Assembly: GCA_930986425.1 (NCBI GenBank)
Contig: CAKNJR010000001.1
Span: forward strand, 248,001-312,000
Length of the DNA: 64,000 nt
Source of the DNA: an uncultured Clostridium sp.
GTDB lineage: Bacteria; Bacillota; Clostridia; TANB77; CAG-508
Reading direction: 5' to 3'
Made by a program: the position numbers and the translations under genes. Under the pieces are notes generated by a model. It was given only the letters and a program-made list of their open reading frames with translations. It did no database searches and was not told the origin of the DNA. Positions within the stretch are counted from its first letter, which is position 1. Each line of letters opens with the position of its first letter. Positions 45,553 to 53,318 of this stretch are shown here, in pieces.

Positions 45553-47629
45553 ACCGTTTTTTCCATAAAGAAAGCAATTTTGCACTTTTATAATATTTTC
45601 CTTCATTATTAAATTTATTATAAAAATGTCGAAAAACAGTTTCTTCTTTTATATTTTTTTCTAAATATTCCATTAAAACGTCAAAAGTCATTGATTCATA
45701 AGTTGAAAAATCTTTTTTCTTTAAAAAATATTCTAATATGCTTTCCTTTGAAAATTCATTTTGGCTATAATTTTCCATTAAATATGCAAACATTGCTATA
45801 TATTGTCCATTATTTAATTTATACCCCATAAGAGAATTGAATTGTTTTTCAAAATCAATATCCTTTTCTCTTGCATTTTTGTTATATTCCTTTATTGTTT
45901 TAATCACAAATGACCAATAATCTAAGTCATAGTAATAAACCCAATTCCAATTAGAAGGATTTGAACGAGGGTATAATGCTGGATTTACTTTTACTGCAAA
46001 TTCCCAGCAATCATTATAATCTCCCCAAAAGCCATTATACATTTTTTCCAGATTATTAGTTGACTTCCACATTTTAAGTATATCTTTTACCATTGTACTT
46101 GTTTTATATTGATATATTTGCAAATCAGCTTTTTCTAAAGTTTTTGGATTTATTTGGTCAAGACAACAATAGCAATGAGAATTATCTTTAAAGTCTGCAG
46201 TATATAACATTAATGTAAAAAGTCCATCTCGTCCATACTTTTCTATCCTTAATAATGCAACAAATTTATCGTAGTGTTCTAATATATCATTTGCATTTTT
46301 TAAAGATAAATGCTTGTCCATAAATTTTAATAATTCACCATCATTTGATTCTCTATGTATTTTATCAACTATTTCTGTTATGAATTTTAAATAATATTTT
46401 CTTTCTTCTTCGCTTTTTATTTTAAATGGCTCACTTGTGTCTGAGTCAAAGCTGTTAGTTTCTTCATATAGAGCATAAAAATAAAATTTAGTTCTATAAA
46501 ATTTTTCTTTAAATTCTTCTGGTACCTCTTCCCCAAATACTGAAACTAGCCTTTCTATATTATTTAATCTTTCGTAATATTTATGATAAACTTTGTTTTT
46601 AATATTAGGATATATACTTTTATCGCTTTTTGTAATGCTATCTTTAAATGCCTTTTTCGCCCACAAAGGCACATCTAAATAATCGCTTTCTATTTCTTCC
46701 CATAACTTGCTTTGATATTCTTTGGCTCTATCTAAAAGTCCTCCTGGTGCTAGCAACTTTTCTCTGTTTTCTGCTACATACAAATCTAAATATCTTTTAG
46801 ATAGTGCTATAACTTCCACCTTTTTATCTAATGGCATTTTGTCCATATCTAATTTATCTAAAGACTCACCATCAATAACTAATGCTGGTATATTTGAAAA
46901 AGTTGCTATTGCTTTTATAGATGATTTTAATTCTTTAAATGTTTCATCTAATACTCTATTTGCTATTTTTTTGCTTTCTTTTTCATCTGTGTTACTTAAA
47001 AATGTATTTAAAGCATTATTTTCATCATAGTATGTCAATTGCTCATTTCTTACACTATGTGATAACATATTTATTATTTTTATATGTGCTGAAAGTCTTG
47101 AAATTGCATTATTTATTGAGTTTATTTTACTTGCATCTGTTTTATCCCTCATAAAAAATATTCTTCTTTTAGATTTTTTTAATTCTACATTTCCTAAATC
47201 TTCTAATGCAATTATTCTTAATTCACAATTTCTTTTAAGTTCACCTAAATCACTTAATATACTATCTATTTCTGCATTGTTAAATATTATTTTAACTTTT
47301 TGCCTAATTGCTTGCTCTAATGATACATTTCTGCTTAAAGTTTTGTTTTCTTCTATGTTTTGATTAAGTCTTTTTCTTACAATATTCATGTAATGATTAG
47401 TTTTTTTAGCAATATCATTTCCATAAATAATAAAAGTAGAAAAGTTTCCTAAAGATACCTCTTCAAAAAGTTTTTTTCTACTTTCATTTTCGTCATCTGT
47501 TAAATTTCTATCTATTTCTAGATCTGATGTGTCTATAATAGACACATCGGTTGTTTCTATTGGTTCAATATCATTATCTGCTTTTTCTCCAATATGAAAC
47601 AACCTTTTTATACGTTCTATTAGTGTCAT
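45521..47629 (-). CDS. Unrecognised 702-residue protein
   Basis: No family is recognised. The start is MTLIERIKRLFHIGEKADND followed by an acidic stretch, then a helical region (about 70-210) with KKSKRRIFFMRDKTDA. The C-terminal half is rich in aromatic residues (SNWNWVYYYDLDYWSFVIKTI, HCYCCLDQINPKTLEKAD). It is predicted soluble, with no signal peptide. AAGGAAG precedes the ATG. It is the first gene of an accessory set and lies 147 bases after thrS, beyond the thrS terminator. Its end (KKRYESIKRWSSV) overlaps the next gene and may be an artefact of a frameshift. Confidence 0.6.
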   Translation of the reverse strand: MTLIERIKRLFHIGEKADNDIEPIETTDVSIIDTSDLEIDRNLTDDENESRKKLFEEVSLGNFSTFIIYGNDIAKKTNHYMNIVRKRLNQNIEENKTLSRNVSLEQAIRQKVKIIFNNAEIDSILSDLGELKRNCELRIIALEDLGNVELKKSKRRIFFMRDKTDASKINSINNAISRLSAHIKIINMLSHSVRNEQLTYYDENNALNTFLSNTDEKESKKIANRVLDETFKELKSSIKAIATFSNIPALVIDGESLDKLDMDKMPLDKKVEVIALSKRYLDLYVAENREKLLAPGGLLDRAKEYQSKLWEEIESDYLDVPLWAKKAFKDSITKSDKSIYPNIKNKVYHKYYERLNNIERLVSVFGEEVPEEFKEKFYRTKFYFYALYEETNSFDSDTSEPFKIKSEEERKYYLKFITEIVDKIHRESNDGELLKFMDKHLSLKNANDILEHYDKFVALLRIEKYGRDGLFTLMLYTADFKDNSHCYCCLDQINPKTLEKADLQIYQYKTSTMVKDILKMWKSTNNLEKMYNGFWGDYNDCWEFAVKVNPALYPRSNPSNWNWVYYYDLDYWSFVIKTIKEYNKNAREKDIDFEKQFNSLMGYKLNNGQYIAMFAYLMENYSQNEFSKESILEYFLKKKDFSTYESMTFDVLMEYLEKNIKEETVFRHFYNKFNNEGKYYKSAKLLSLWKKRYESIKRWSSV

Positions 47630-47738
47630 TAGAATCTTCCTTTAATATTTATCTAAATATTGTTATTGAAAACATATATTAACATAATACCACATTTTAT
47701 TAAAATAATCAATTACCATCAACAATTTTGCCAGAAAC

Positions 47739-47766
47739 TAAAAAGGCACACTTTTAAAATGTACCT
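47739..47766 (-). terminator. Terminator after thrS
   Basis: GGTACATTTT pairs with AAAAGTGTGCC (one G-U), followed on the minus strand by TTTTTAG. Confidence 0.7.
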
Positions 47767-47775
47767 CTTTGCATC

Positions 47776-49707
47776 CTATTTATACTCCTCTACTTCCTTT
47801 ACAATCCTCTTAATAAAGTCCTCTGTTTTAATGCTTCCTATATCTCCTTCTTTTCTATCTCTTACAGATACTGTGGCATTTTCCACTTCTTTGTCTCCAA
47901 CTATAAGCATATATGGAACTTTTGAAAGTTGTGCTTCACGAATCTTGTAACCTGTTTTTTCATTTCTATCGTCAACTTCTACTCTTATTTCTTTTTCTTG
48001 TAGTTCTTCTTTAATTTTATTTGCATATTCTACATGTTTATCTGTAATAGGCAAAATTTTAACTTGTTTTGGAGCAAGCCATACTGGGAAGGCACCTTTT
48101 GTTTCTTCTATTAAGAAAGATATAAATCTATCTGAAGAACCTAAAATTGCTCTATGTATAACAACTGGTCTATGTTCTTTTCCGTCTTCACCTATATATG
48201 TTAATTCAAATCTTTCAGGAAGTGCAAAGTCTAATTGGCAAGTTGGTATAGTAACATCATGATTTAATGCTGTTTTTATTTGTATATCTATTTTTGGTCC
48301 ATAGAATGCTGCTTCTCCTTCTGCTTCATAGAAGTCTATTCCTAACTCTGTTAATATTTCACGTAATTGACTTTCTGCTGTCTCCCACATTTCATCATTA
48401 TCTATGTATTTTTCTTTATTCTTTTTATCTCTTAAAGATAATCTATATTTAAAATTTGATGCTGGAAAACCGAAGTCTTTTTGGTAAACTTCTTTTATTA
48501 AGTTTAGAACTCTACCAACTTCTTCTTTTATTTGGTCTGGTCTAACAAAAAGGTGAGCATCATTTTGACACATTTCACGAACTCTTTCTAGTCCGCATAC
48601 ACTACCACTAGCTTCATATCTAAAATCATGAGCAAGTTCACCAATTCTAATAGGTAAATCTTTATATGAATGTAGGCTATTTTTGTAAATAAGCATATGG
48701 TGTGGGCAGTTCATTGGTCTTAAAACCATTTCCTCGTTATCCATTTTCATTATTGGGAACATATCATCTTTATAATGGTCCCAGTGACCGCTTATTTTGT
48801 ATAATTCAGTATTTGCTAAGCATGGTGTATAAACATGCTCATATCCAAGTTTTATTTCTTTATCTTGAATATATCTTTCTAACAATCTTCTAACTGTTGC
48901 TCCATCTGGCAAATACATTGGAAGTCCAGAGCCTACTAATTTATGTGTCATAAATAAATTTAAGTCTTTTCCTATTTTTCTGTGGTCTCTTTGTTTTGCT
49001 TCTTCTAACAATTGTAAATGCTCTTCTAATAAAGATGCTTTAGGGAATGATATAGCATAAATTCTTTGTAGCATTTTGTTATGCTCATCACCTCTCCAGT
49101 ATGCTCCTGAATTATTTAATATCTTAACTGCCTTTATTTTTCCAGTACTCATTAAATGAGGACCTGCACAAAGGTCTGTAAATTCACCTTGTTTATAAAA
49201 AGATATTTCTTCTCCTTCTTCTAAATCATTAATTAACTCACACTTATATGGCTCATCTTTCATTAATTCTAGAGCTTCTTTTTTAGGTAAAGAAAATCTT
49301 TCAATTGGTAAATCTTCTTTAATAATTTTTTTCATTTCTGCTTCTATTTTTTCTTTATCTTCATCTGTGAAATTATTTTCAACATCAAAATCATAATAAA
49401 ATCCGTCATCTATGGCTGGACCGATTGCTAATTTTGTATTTGGAAATAATCTTTTAACTGCTTGAGCCATTATGTGTGAAGTTGTATGCCAATAAGCCTT
49501 TTTTCCGTCTAAATCACTGTCAAAAGTTAAGATTTCAACATTACAATCTTTTTCTAGTTTAAATCTTAAATCTTCTACTTTTCCGTCAACTCTTCCACAA
49601 GTTGCAACTCTTGCTAATCCTTCGCTTATTTGTTTAGCTAAGTCATAAATTGAAATTCCTTTCTCTACTTCTTTTTGAGAGCCATCTTTTAAAGTTACTT
49701 TAATCAT
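47776..49707 (-). CDS. thrS: Threonine--tRNA ligase
   Basis: The full-length 643-residue ThrRS charges tRNA-Thr and edits mischarged serine. It has an N-terminal TGS domain (DGSQKEVEKGISIYDLAKQI), the editing domain with AYWHTTSHIMAQAVKRLFP, the catalytic core and a C-terminal anticodon domain. The zinc ligands are present in RPMNCPHH, CQNDAHLF and VVIHRAILGSSDRF, with the motif 3 arginine intact. It is preceded by a T-box leader and followed by a terminator. Comparison with the paralogue at 42.4-43.6 kb shows what the latter has lost. Confidence 0.98.
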   Translation of the reverse strand: MIKVTLKDGSQKEVEKGISIYDLAKQISEGLARVATCGRVDGKVEDLRFKLEKDCNVEILTFDSDLDGKKAYWHTTSHIMAQAVKRLFPNTKLAIGPAIDDGFYYDFDVENNFTDEDKEKIEAEMKKIIKEDLPIERFSLPKKEALELMKDEPYKCELINDLEEGEEISFYKQGEFTDLCAGPHLMSTGKIKAVKILNNSGAYWRGDEHNKMLQRIYAISFPKASLLEEHLQLLEEAKQRDHRKIGKDLNLFMTHKLVGSGLPMYLPDGATVRRLLERYIQDKEIKLGYEHVYTPCLANTELYKISGHWDHYKDDMFPIMKMDNEEMVLRPMNCPHHMLIYKNSLHSYKDLPIRIGELAHDFRYEASGSVCGLERVREMCQNDAHLFVRPDQIKEEVGRVLNLIKEVYQKDFGFPASNFKYRLSLRDKKNKEKYIDNDEMWETAESQLREILTELGIDFYEAEGEAAFYGPKIDIQIKTALNHDVTIPTCQLDFALPERFELTYIGEDGKEHRPVVIHRAILGSSDRFISFLIEETKGAFPVWLAPKQVKILPITDKHVEYANKIKEELQEKEIRVEVDDRNEKTGYKIREAQLSKVPYMLIVGDKEVENATVSVRDRKEGDIGSIKTEDFIKRIVKEVEEYK

Positions 49708-49800
49708 AAATACTTCCTTTCTATGTTTGAGGTTTTTGCTCTTTTAATCTAAAGTAAAGTAAATTTATGCCATGGGACAATTACTTTTTCTTAAATTTAT

Positions 49801-50035
49801 ACAAACAAAAACCCCAAAACATAATTAAATTATGTTCTGGGGTACTTATATAAGCACGGTTCCACCCGAATATTTCACTTCATTTTTTGGCTATAACGCA
49901 CCAACCGTCTAACTTATTCGCTAGAAGCTTGAAGAGGTAGTTTTTCAAATATGTTTACTCGAATTAGCTTTCAGCCTATGACTAATTCTCTCTTTAAGCA
50001 ACCTTTATTTTACTTTGTCTCTTACTGCTTTTACA
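49801..50035 (-). ncRNA. T-box riboswitch of thrS
   Basis: Read on the minus strand, a Stem I region with GAATTAG/CTAATTC arms and an ACTACC stretch (both ACT and ACC are Thr codons, so either could be the specifier) comes first. The antiterminator T-box follows as GGGTGGAACCGTG (49855-49867). A terminator stem ACCCCA...TGGGGT (49811-49843) with TTTTTGTTTG ends it. Uncharged tRNA-Thr would bind and let transcription reach thrS. The specifier was not fixed with certainty. Confidence 0.93.
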
Positions 50036-50041
50036 ATATCT

Positions 50042-50069
50042 ATTATATCACGAAAAAATAATATGTCAA
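50042..50069 (-). promoter_or_regulatory. Promoter of the thrS T-box leader
   Basis: On the minus strand TTGACA (50069-50064), a 16-base spacer and TATAAT (50047-50042). Confidence 0.75.
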
Positions 50070-50121
50070 CTAGTTTTGAGATTTTTCTGCTTTGCTTGAT
50101 TTACAAATTTTATCTAAAATT

Positions 50122-50496
50122 TTAGTTTTCACTGCTTTCATCTTTTTGCTTTTCTTTTTTATCATCATCAATTATCATTTGTATATCTTCTTTCAATTGT
50201 TCTAAATCATTTTCTAAAACAAACCATATACTCTTAAGGCTAATTCCATCATAATCATGTACTATCCTATTTCTTAGCCCTTTTATCATATTCCATTCTA
50301 TGTTACTGTATTTTTTCATTGTTTCTTTAGATATATTTTTAACTAATTCACCAATTTGGCTAATTGCAAAGACTGTTGCATCTATTGTTTTTTCATCTTT
50401 ACAAAATTGTTCATAGTTATAATTCTTAGTATATTTAAGTGCTTTATCTATATATTCTATCATTTTTATAAAAGATATATATTCTTTATTTTTCAT
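50122..50496 (-). CDS. hepT: HepT-like HEPN toxin (DUF86 family)
   Basis: The 124-residue helical protein contains the HepT motif R-x4-H-x-Y (Arg75, His80, Tyr82 in LRNRIVHDY), the RNase signature. Tyrosine at this spot is the AMPylation target in studied HepT/MntA pairs. SQIGELVKNIS and the acidic, lysine-rich tail are typical of DUF86. I chose the ATG at 50496 (AGGAG nine bases upstream). It overlaps the MNT gene by 11 bases. In the studied type VII pairs, HepT attacks RNA, including tRNA. Confidence 0.9.
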   Translation of the reverse strand: MKNKEYISFIKMIEYIDKALKYTKNYNYEQFCKDEKTIDATVFAISQIGELVKNISKETMKKYSNIEWNMIKGLRNRIVHDYDGISLKSIWFVLENDLEQLKEDIQMIIDDDKKEKQKDESSEN

Positions 50497-50794
50497 ACAC
50501 AACTACTCCTGTCTTCTTAATTTCTTTATCTATAGCTGAGTTCTTAATTATTTCTGTTTTTTCAAATCCATCTACATTTTTCTTAAAAGCTTCTTCTATT
50601 TTTGTAATAAGACTATACAATTTAAACCCCATTAAAGATCCTTTAGTATCTATTATTAAATCTATATCACTGTTTTTATTTGCTTTATTTTGTGCATATG
50701 AACCAAATAGAATAACGCTATATACTGGCATATTTTCCAATAAAGTAGCTAATATTTCTTTTATTTCATCTATACTATAAACTTTTTGACTCAT
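50486..50794 (-). CDS. mntA: MntA-like nucleotidyltransferase antitoxin
   Basis: The 102-residue protein has the minimal nucleotidyltransferase signature GS-x10-D-x-D (GSYAQNKANKNSDID, Gly31-Asp45). With the downstream HepT-type gene it forms a type VII toxin-antitoxin pair, in which MntA AMPylates HepT. I chose the ATG at 50794, with GAGGTG upstream; the TATGAGGTGAT context is the same as in the other MNT gene. It has its own promoter and lies upstream of the thrS leader. Confidence 0.9.
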   Translation of the reverse strand: MSQKVYSIDEIKEILATLLENMPVYSVILFGSYAQNKANKNSDIDLIIDTKGSLMGFKLYSLITKIEEAFKKNVDGFEKTEIIKNSAIDKEIKKTGVVVYEK

Positions 50795-50814
50795 TTTTAT
50801 CACCTCATAATTTT

Positions 50815-50843
50815 ATTATATATATTTTTTAGTCAAAAGGCAA
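50815..50843 (-). promoter_or_regulatory. Promoter of mntA-hepT
   Basis: On the minus strand TTGCCT (50843-50838), a 17-base spacer and TATAAT (50820-50815), about 20 bases before the ATG. Confidence 0.55.
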
Positions 50844-50947
50844 GTTTCAATCAATTATTTGTTTAATTTTTATTTTCAAAATCAAAATTTTTTATCAAAG
50901 AAATAATATGTCAACTAGGTTTGCGTAAATATTTTTATAAAAATTCT

Positions 50948-51008
50948 GTGTCAAATAGGAGCGTCCCTATTGACAAATAGGAGCGGCCCTATTGACACCT
51001 ATTGACAC
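50948..51008. repeat. REP-like element (TGTCAAATAGG family) reaching into nth
   Basis: TGTCAAATAGGAGCGTCCC, TATTGACAAATAGGAGCGGCCC and TATTGACACCTATTGACAC: two near-repeats of TCAAATAGGAGCG(T/G)CCCTATTGACA, each internally palindromic (TGTCAA/TTGACA, ATAGG/CCTAT). The right end encodes the last six residues of endonuclease III. Confidence 0.75.
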
Positions 51009-51633
51009 TCAAATATTCATTGCACAAATCTTTCAATGCACATTCTTCACACTTTGGATTTCTTGCTGTGCAAGTATTTCTTCCATGCCATACTAATAAA
51101 TGATTGACATCATAATAATACTCTTTTGGTATAACTTTTAATAAATCTTGTTCTATTTTCAATGGGTCACTTTCATTTGAAAAACCAATTCTATTAGCTA
51201 TTCTTTTTGCATGAGTATCTACTGCTATTCCTTGTGGGTTATGAAATGCTTCTAACATTATTACATTTGCACTTTTTCTCCCCACCCCGGGAATACTTGT
51301 CAAATCTTCCATATTGTCAGGTACTTCGCCATTAAATTTTTCTACAATCATTTTACTTGCGGCTTTTAAATTTTTAGCTTTATTTTTATAAAATCCACAA
51401 GGATGTATTAATTCTTCTAAAACTTTTATATCCATATTATTAAAGTCATGAACTGTTGGATATTTTTCAAAGATTGCTGGTGTAGTTTTATTAACTCTTT
51501 CATCTGTACATTGTGCTGATAAGCATACTGCAACTAACATTTGAAATGGCGTTGCAAAATCTAAACTACATATTGCATCTGGATACATTTCTTTTAATTT
51601 TTTTATTATTTTTACCGCTTTTTCTTGGTCCAT
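50989..51633 (-). CDS. nth: Endonuclease III (base-excision DNA glycosylase/lyase)
   Basis: Nth removes oxidised pyrimidines and cuts the abasic site. The 214 residues contain the helix-hairpin-helix DLTSIPGVGRKSANVIM, with the catalytic lysine in GRKSA and the catalytic Asp in VDTHAKR. The [4Fe-4S] motif C-x6-C-x2-C-x5-C (CTARNPKCEECALKDLC) is also present. The last six residues (SVNRCQ) come from an adjacent REP-like repeat, so the native C-terminus was probably near CNEYL. AAGGA precedes the ATG. Confidence 0.97.
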   Translation of the reverse strand: MDQEKAVKIIKKLKEMYPDAICSLDFATPFQMLVAVCLSAQCTDERVNKTTPAIFEKYPTVHDFNNMDIKVLEELIHPCGFYKNKAKNLKAASKMIVEKFNGEVPDNMEDLTSIPGVGRKSANVIMLEAFHNPQGIAVDTHAKRIANRIGFSNESDPLKIEQDLLKVIPKEYYYDVNHLLVWHGRNTCTARNPKCEECALKDLCNEYLSVNRCQ

Positions 51634-51871
51634 TTAAAAATCCATTCCTTTCTCCATTGGCTTAATAATCACTCATAATTATGAAATTAATTTCTTTCAA
51701 ATTACTCTCTTACTCATAAAGTTCTTACTAAATTGTATTATATAAGCATTTATATAAAAAATCAACTCCAATAATATCTCTTTACTAAGAATTTCAATTT
51801 ATATTACATCCTAGCCTTTATTAATTTATATATAATTAATCATAAGTACAGTAAATTCATTAACATGCATA

Positions 51872-51900
51872 TTGCTTAATTATGTAAATTGTGTTATAAT
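51872..51900 (+). promoter_or_regulatory. Promoter of the 135-residue orphan
   Basis: TTGCTT, a 17-base spacer and TATAAT, about 60 bases before the ATG. The rest of the 326-base gap from nth (51634 on) is A+T-rich, with nothing else recognised. Confidence 0.65.
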
Positions 51901-51959
51901 ATAACTGTACGCGCTAGAAATAGCATATTAAACCTCATCCATTTGGAAGGAGTATTAAA

Positions 51960-52367
51960 ATGCAGTTTTCAAATTTAGAGTTAGCAAAGCCAAAGATTTC
52001 TTCAGCGTTCAAAACTCTAGTAGAAGAAATCAAAAAGAACAACAGGGAGTTTGCGGACGCTCCGCATTCCAAGGCATTTACTCGGCTCACAATGGCAATA
52101 CTTGGCGATATGTTGAGTCAGTCTGCCATCCTTGAGAGTTGGTATTATGCAAACACTGTCACGCTCTCATATTTTACAGATGCTGAGCACTGCGTCTATC
52201 ATTTAGAGTCCTCTATTAGCTCAAATGACATCATCATTCAAATGAGCTATGACGAAGCTCAAGATGTATTAGAAAAAGTGTATTACGGTTTTAAAAGTTT
52301 GAACGAGTTTTCTGCGTTCAGCGACTCTCACGGAAAGGACAAATACACATTTTTAATGAATGTATAG
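51960..52367 (+). CDS. Orphan 135-residue protein of foreign composition
   Basis: No family is recognised. It starts MQFSNLELAKPKISSAFKTL, contains a helical AFTRLTMAILGDMLSQSAIL block and an alternating region (NTVTLSYFTDAEHCVYHLESS), and looks soluble. Codon use is G+C-richer than nth and rpe around it. GGAAGGAG precedes the ATG. It is a one-gene unit with its own promoter and a remarkable 24-pair hairpin terminator, in the opposite direction to both neighbours. The pattern matches the orphan cassettes at 6.6-7.7 and 26 kb. Confidence 0.65.
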   Translation: MQFSNLELAKPKISSAFKTLVEEIKKNNREFADAPHSKAFTRLTMAILGDMLSQSAILESWYYANTVTLSYFTDAEHCVYHLESSISSNDIIIQMSYDEAQDVLEKVYYGFKSLNEFSAFSDSHGKDKYTFLMNV

Positions 52368-52376
52368 TCCTTTCTC

Positions 52377-52445
52377 TAACCAAACCGCTGTGGGGACAGC
52401 CTTTATGACGTAAAGTCATTAGCTGTCCCCACAGCGGTTTGGTTA
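52377..52445. terminator. 24-pair perfect hairpin terminator after the 135-residue orphan
   Basis: Positions 52377-52400 and 52422-52445 are perfectly complementary (arm core CCGCTGTGGGGACAGC). The loop itself can form ATGAC/GTCAT. It lies between convergent genes. The G+C-rich arms contrast with the host sequence. Confidence 0.85.
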
Positions 52446-52481
52446 TCTTTACTTTTATAGTTTTTTATTAAAAATCTTTCT

Positions 52482-53138
52482 CTATTCTTTCATCTTTCTA
52501 ATTGTATACTTATAATCTTTTGAATTAATTATTCCTGTACCACTTACAAGCATGGTAGCTCCCGCTTCTTTTATTTCTTTCGAATTTTCTAAATTTACTC
52601 CTCCATCAACTTCTATTTCCGTTTCTAAATTAAGTTCGTCTATTTTTGTTTTAGCTTTCTTTATTTTTTGGGTAGTGCTTTCTATGAATTTCTGCCCACC
52701 TTTTCCCGGTTCAACTGACATTATTAATAATAAGTTTATTTTTGGTAAAAATTCTACGATTTCATCAATATTTGTATTAGGTTTAATAGCTAAACCAACT
52801 TTGCACTCTCTCCCTTTAATTTGTTCAATATATTTATATACTTCTTCTTTGTTCTTACAAGCTTCATAATGAAAAGTAATTATATTAGGATTAAAAATTG
52901 AATAGCTATCTATATATTCCTTAACATTTGTAACCATTAAATGCACATCTATTGGCACATTTGTTACTTGATTTAAATATTCACAATAAATTCGCATTGT
53001 TTCAGATGTATCATTTTCTACAAATCTCCCATCCATAACATCAATATGAAAATAATCAGTATGGGCTACTTCTAAATTATATATTGTTTGAATAATATCT
53101 TCCTTTTTTACACTTAATAGTGATGTTGAAACTTCCAT
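52482..53138 (-). CDS. rpe: Ribulose-phosphate 3-epimerase
   Basis: Rpe interconverts ribulose-5-phosphate and xylulose-5-phosphate. The 218-residue TIM barrel has HIDVMDGRFVEN, DVHLMV, FHYEA, LLLIMSVEPGKGGQKFI and EVDGGVN, with the metal-binding His and Asp residues of the family. It is the last gene of the rlmN-prpC-prkC-rsgA-rpe order. AAAGGA precedes the ATG. A 147-base inverted-repeat element separates it from rsgA. Confidence 0.97.
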   Translation of the reverse strand: MEVSTSLLSVKKEDIIQTIYNLEVAHTDYFHIDVMDGRFVENDTSETMRIYCEYLNQVTNVPIDVHLMVTNVKEYIDSYSIFNPNIITFHYEACKNKEEVYKYIEQIKGRECKVGLAIKPNTNIDEIVEFLPKINLLLIMSVEPGKGGQKFIESTTQKIKKAKTKIDELNLETEIEVDGGVNLENSKEIKEAGATMLVSGTGIINSKDYKYTIRKMKE

Positions 53139-53159
53139 AAAATTTATCCTTTCATTTAT

Positions 53160-53306
53160 TACACAATATATATTCTAAAGCATTTCAGCGAACTGTTGCA
53201 ACGCGAGCATTTTTGTCTTTAACTAAGTAGGACTGCAGAGTGTAGCGGGCAAGCTGGAGCGAATAGCGACCCGCGTAGTGAAATGCGAAAGAATATATAT
53301 TGTGTA
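53160..53306. repeat. 147-bp element bounded by inverted repeats (MITE- or BIME-like)
   Basis: The outer arms (53160-53176 and 53290-53306, ACACAATATATATTCT) are a perfect 17-pair inverted repeat. After a 3x3 internal loop, inner arms GCATTTC/GAAATGC (53180-53186, 53280-53286) continue it. The interior is much richer in G+C than the surroundings and has further short hairpins (GTTGCAAC; GCGGG/CCCGC). No coding frame is evident. It occupies most of the gap between rsgA and rpe. Confidence 0.75.
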
Positions 53307-53318
53307 TTATATTCAATA

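Noticed and set aside
45550..45570. Programmed -1 frameshifting at an A-AAA-AAC heptamer
   Set aside because: The heptamer is in phase for a slip from the second frame into the first, the wrong direction to join the two products; a homopolymer length change explains the data better.
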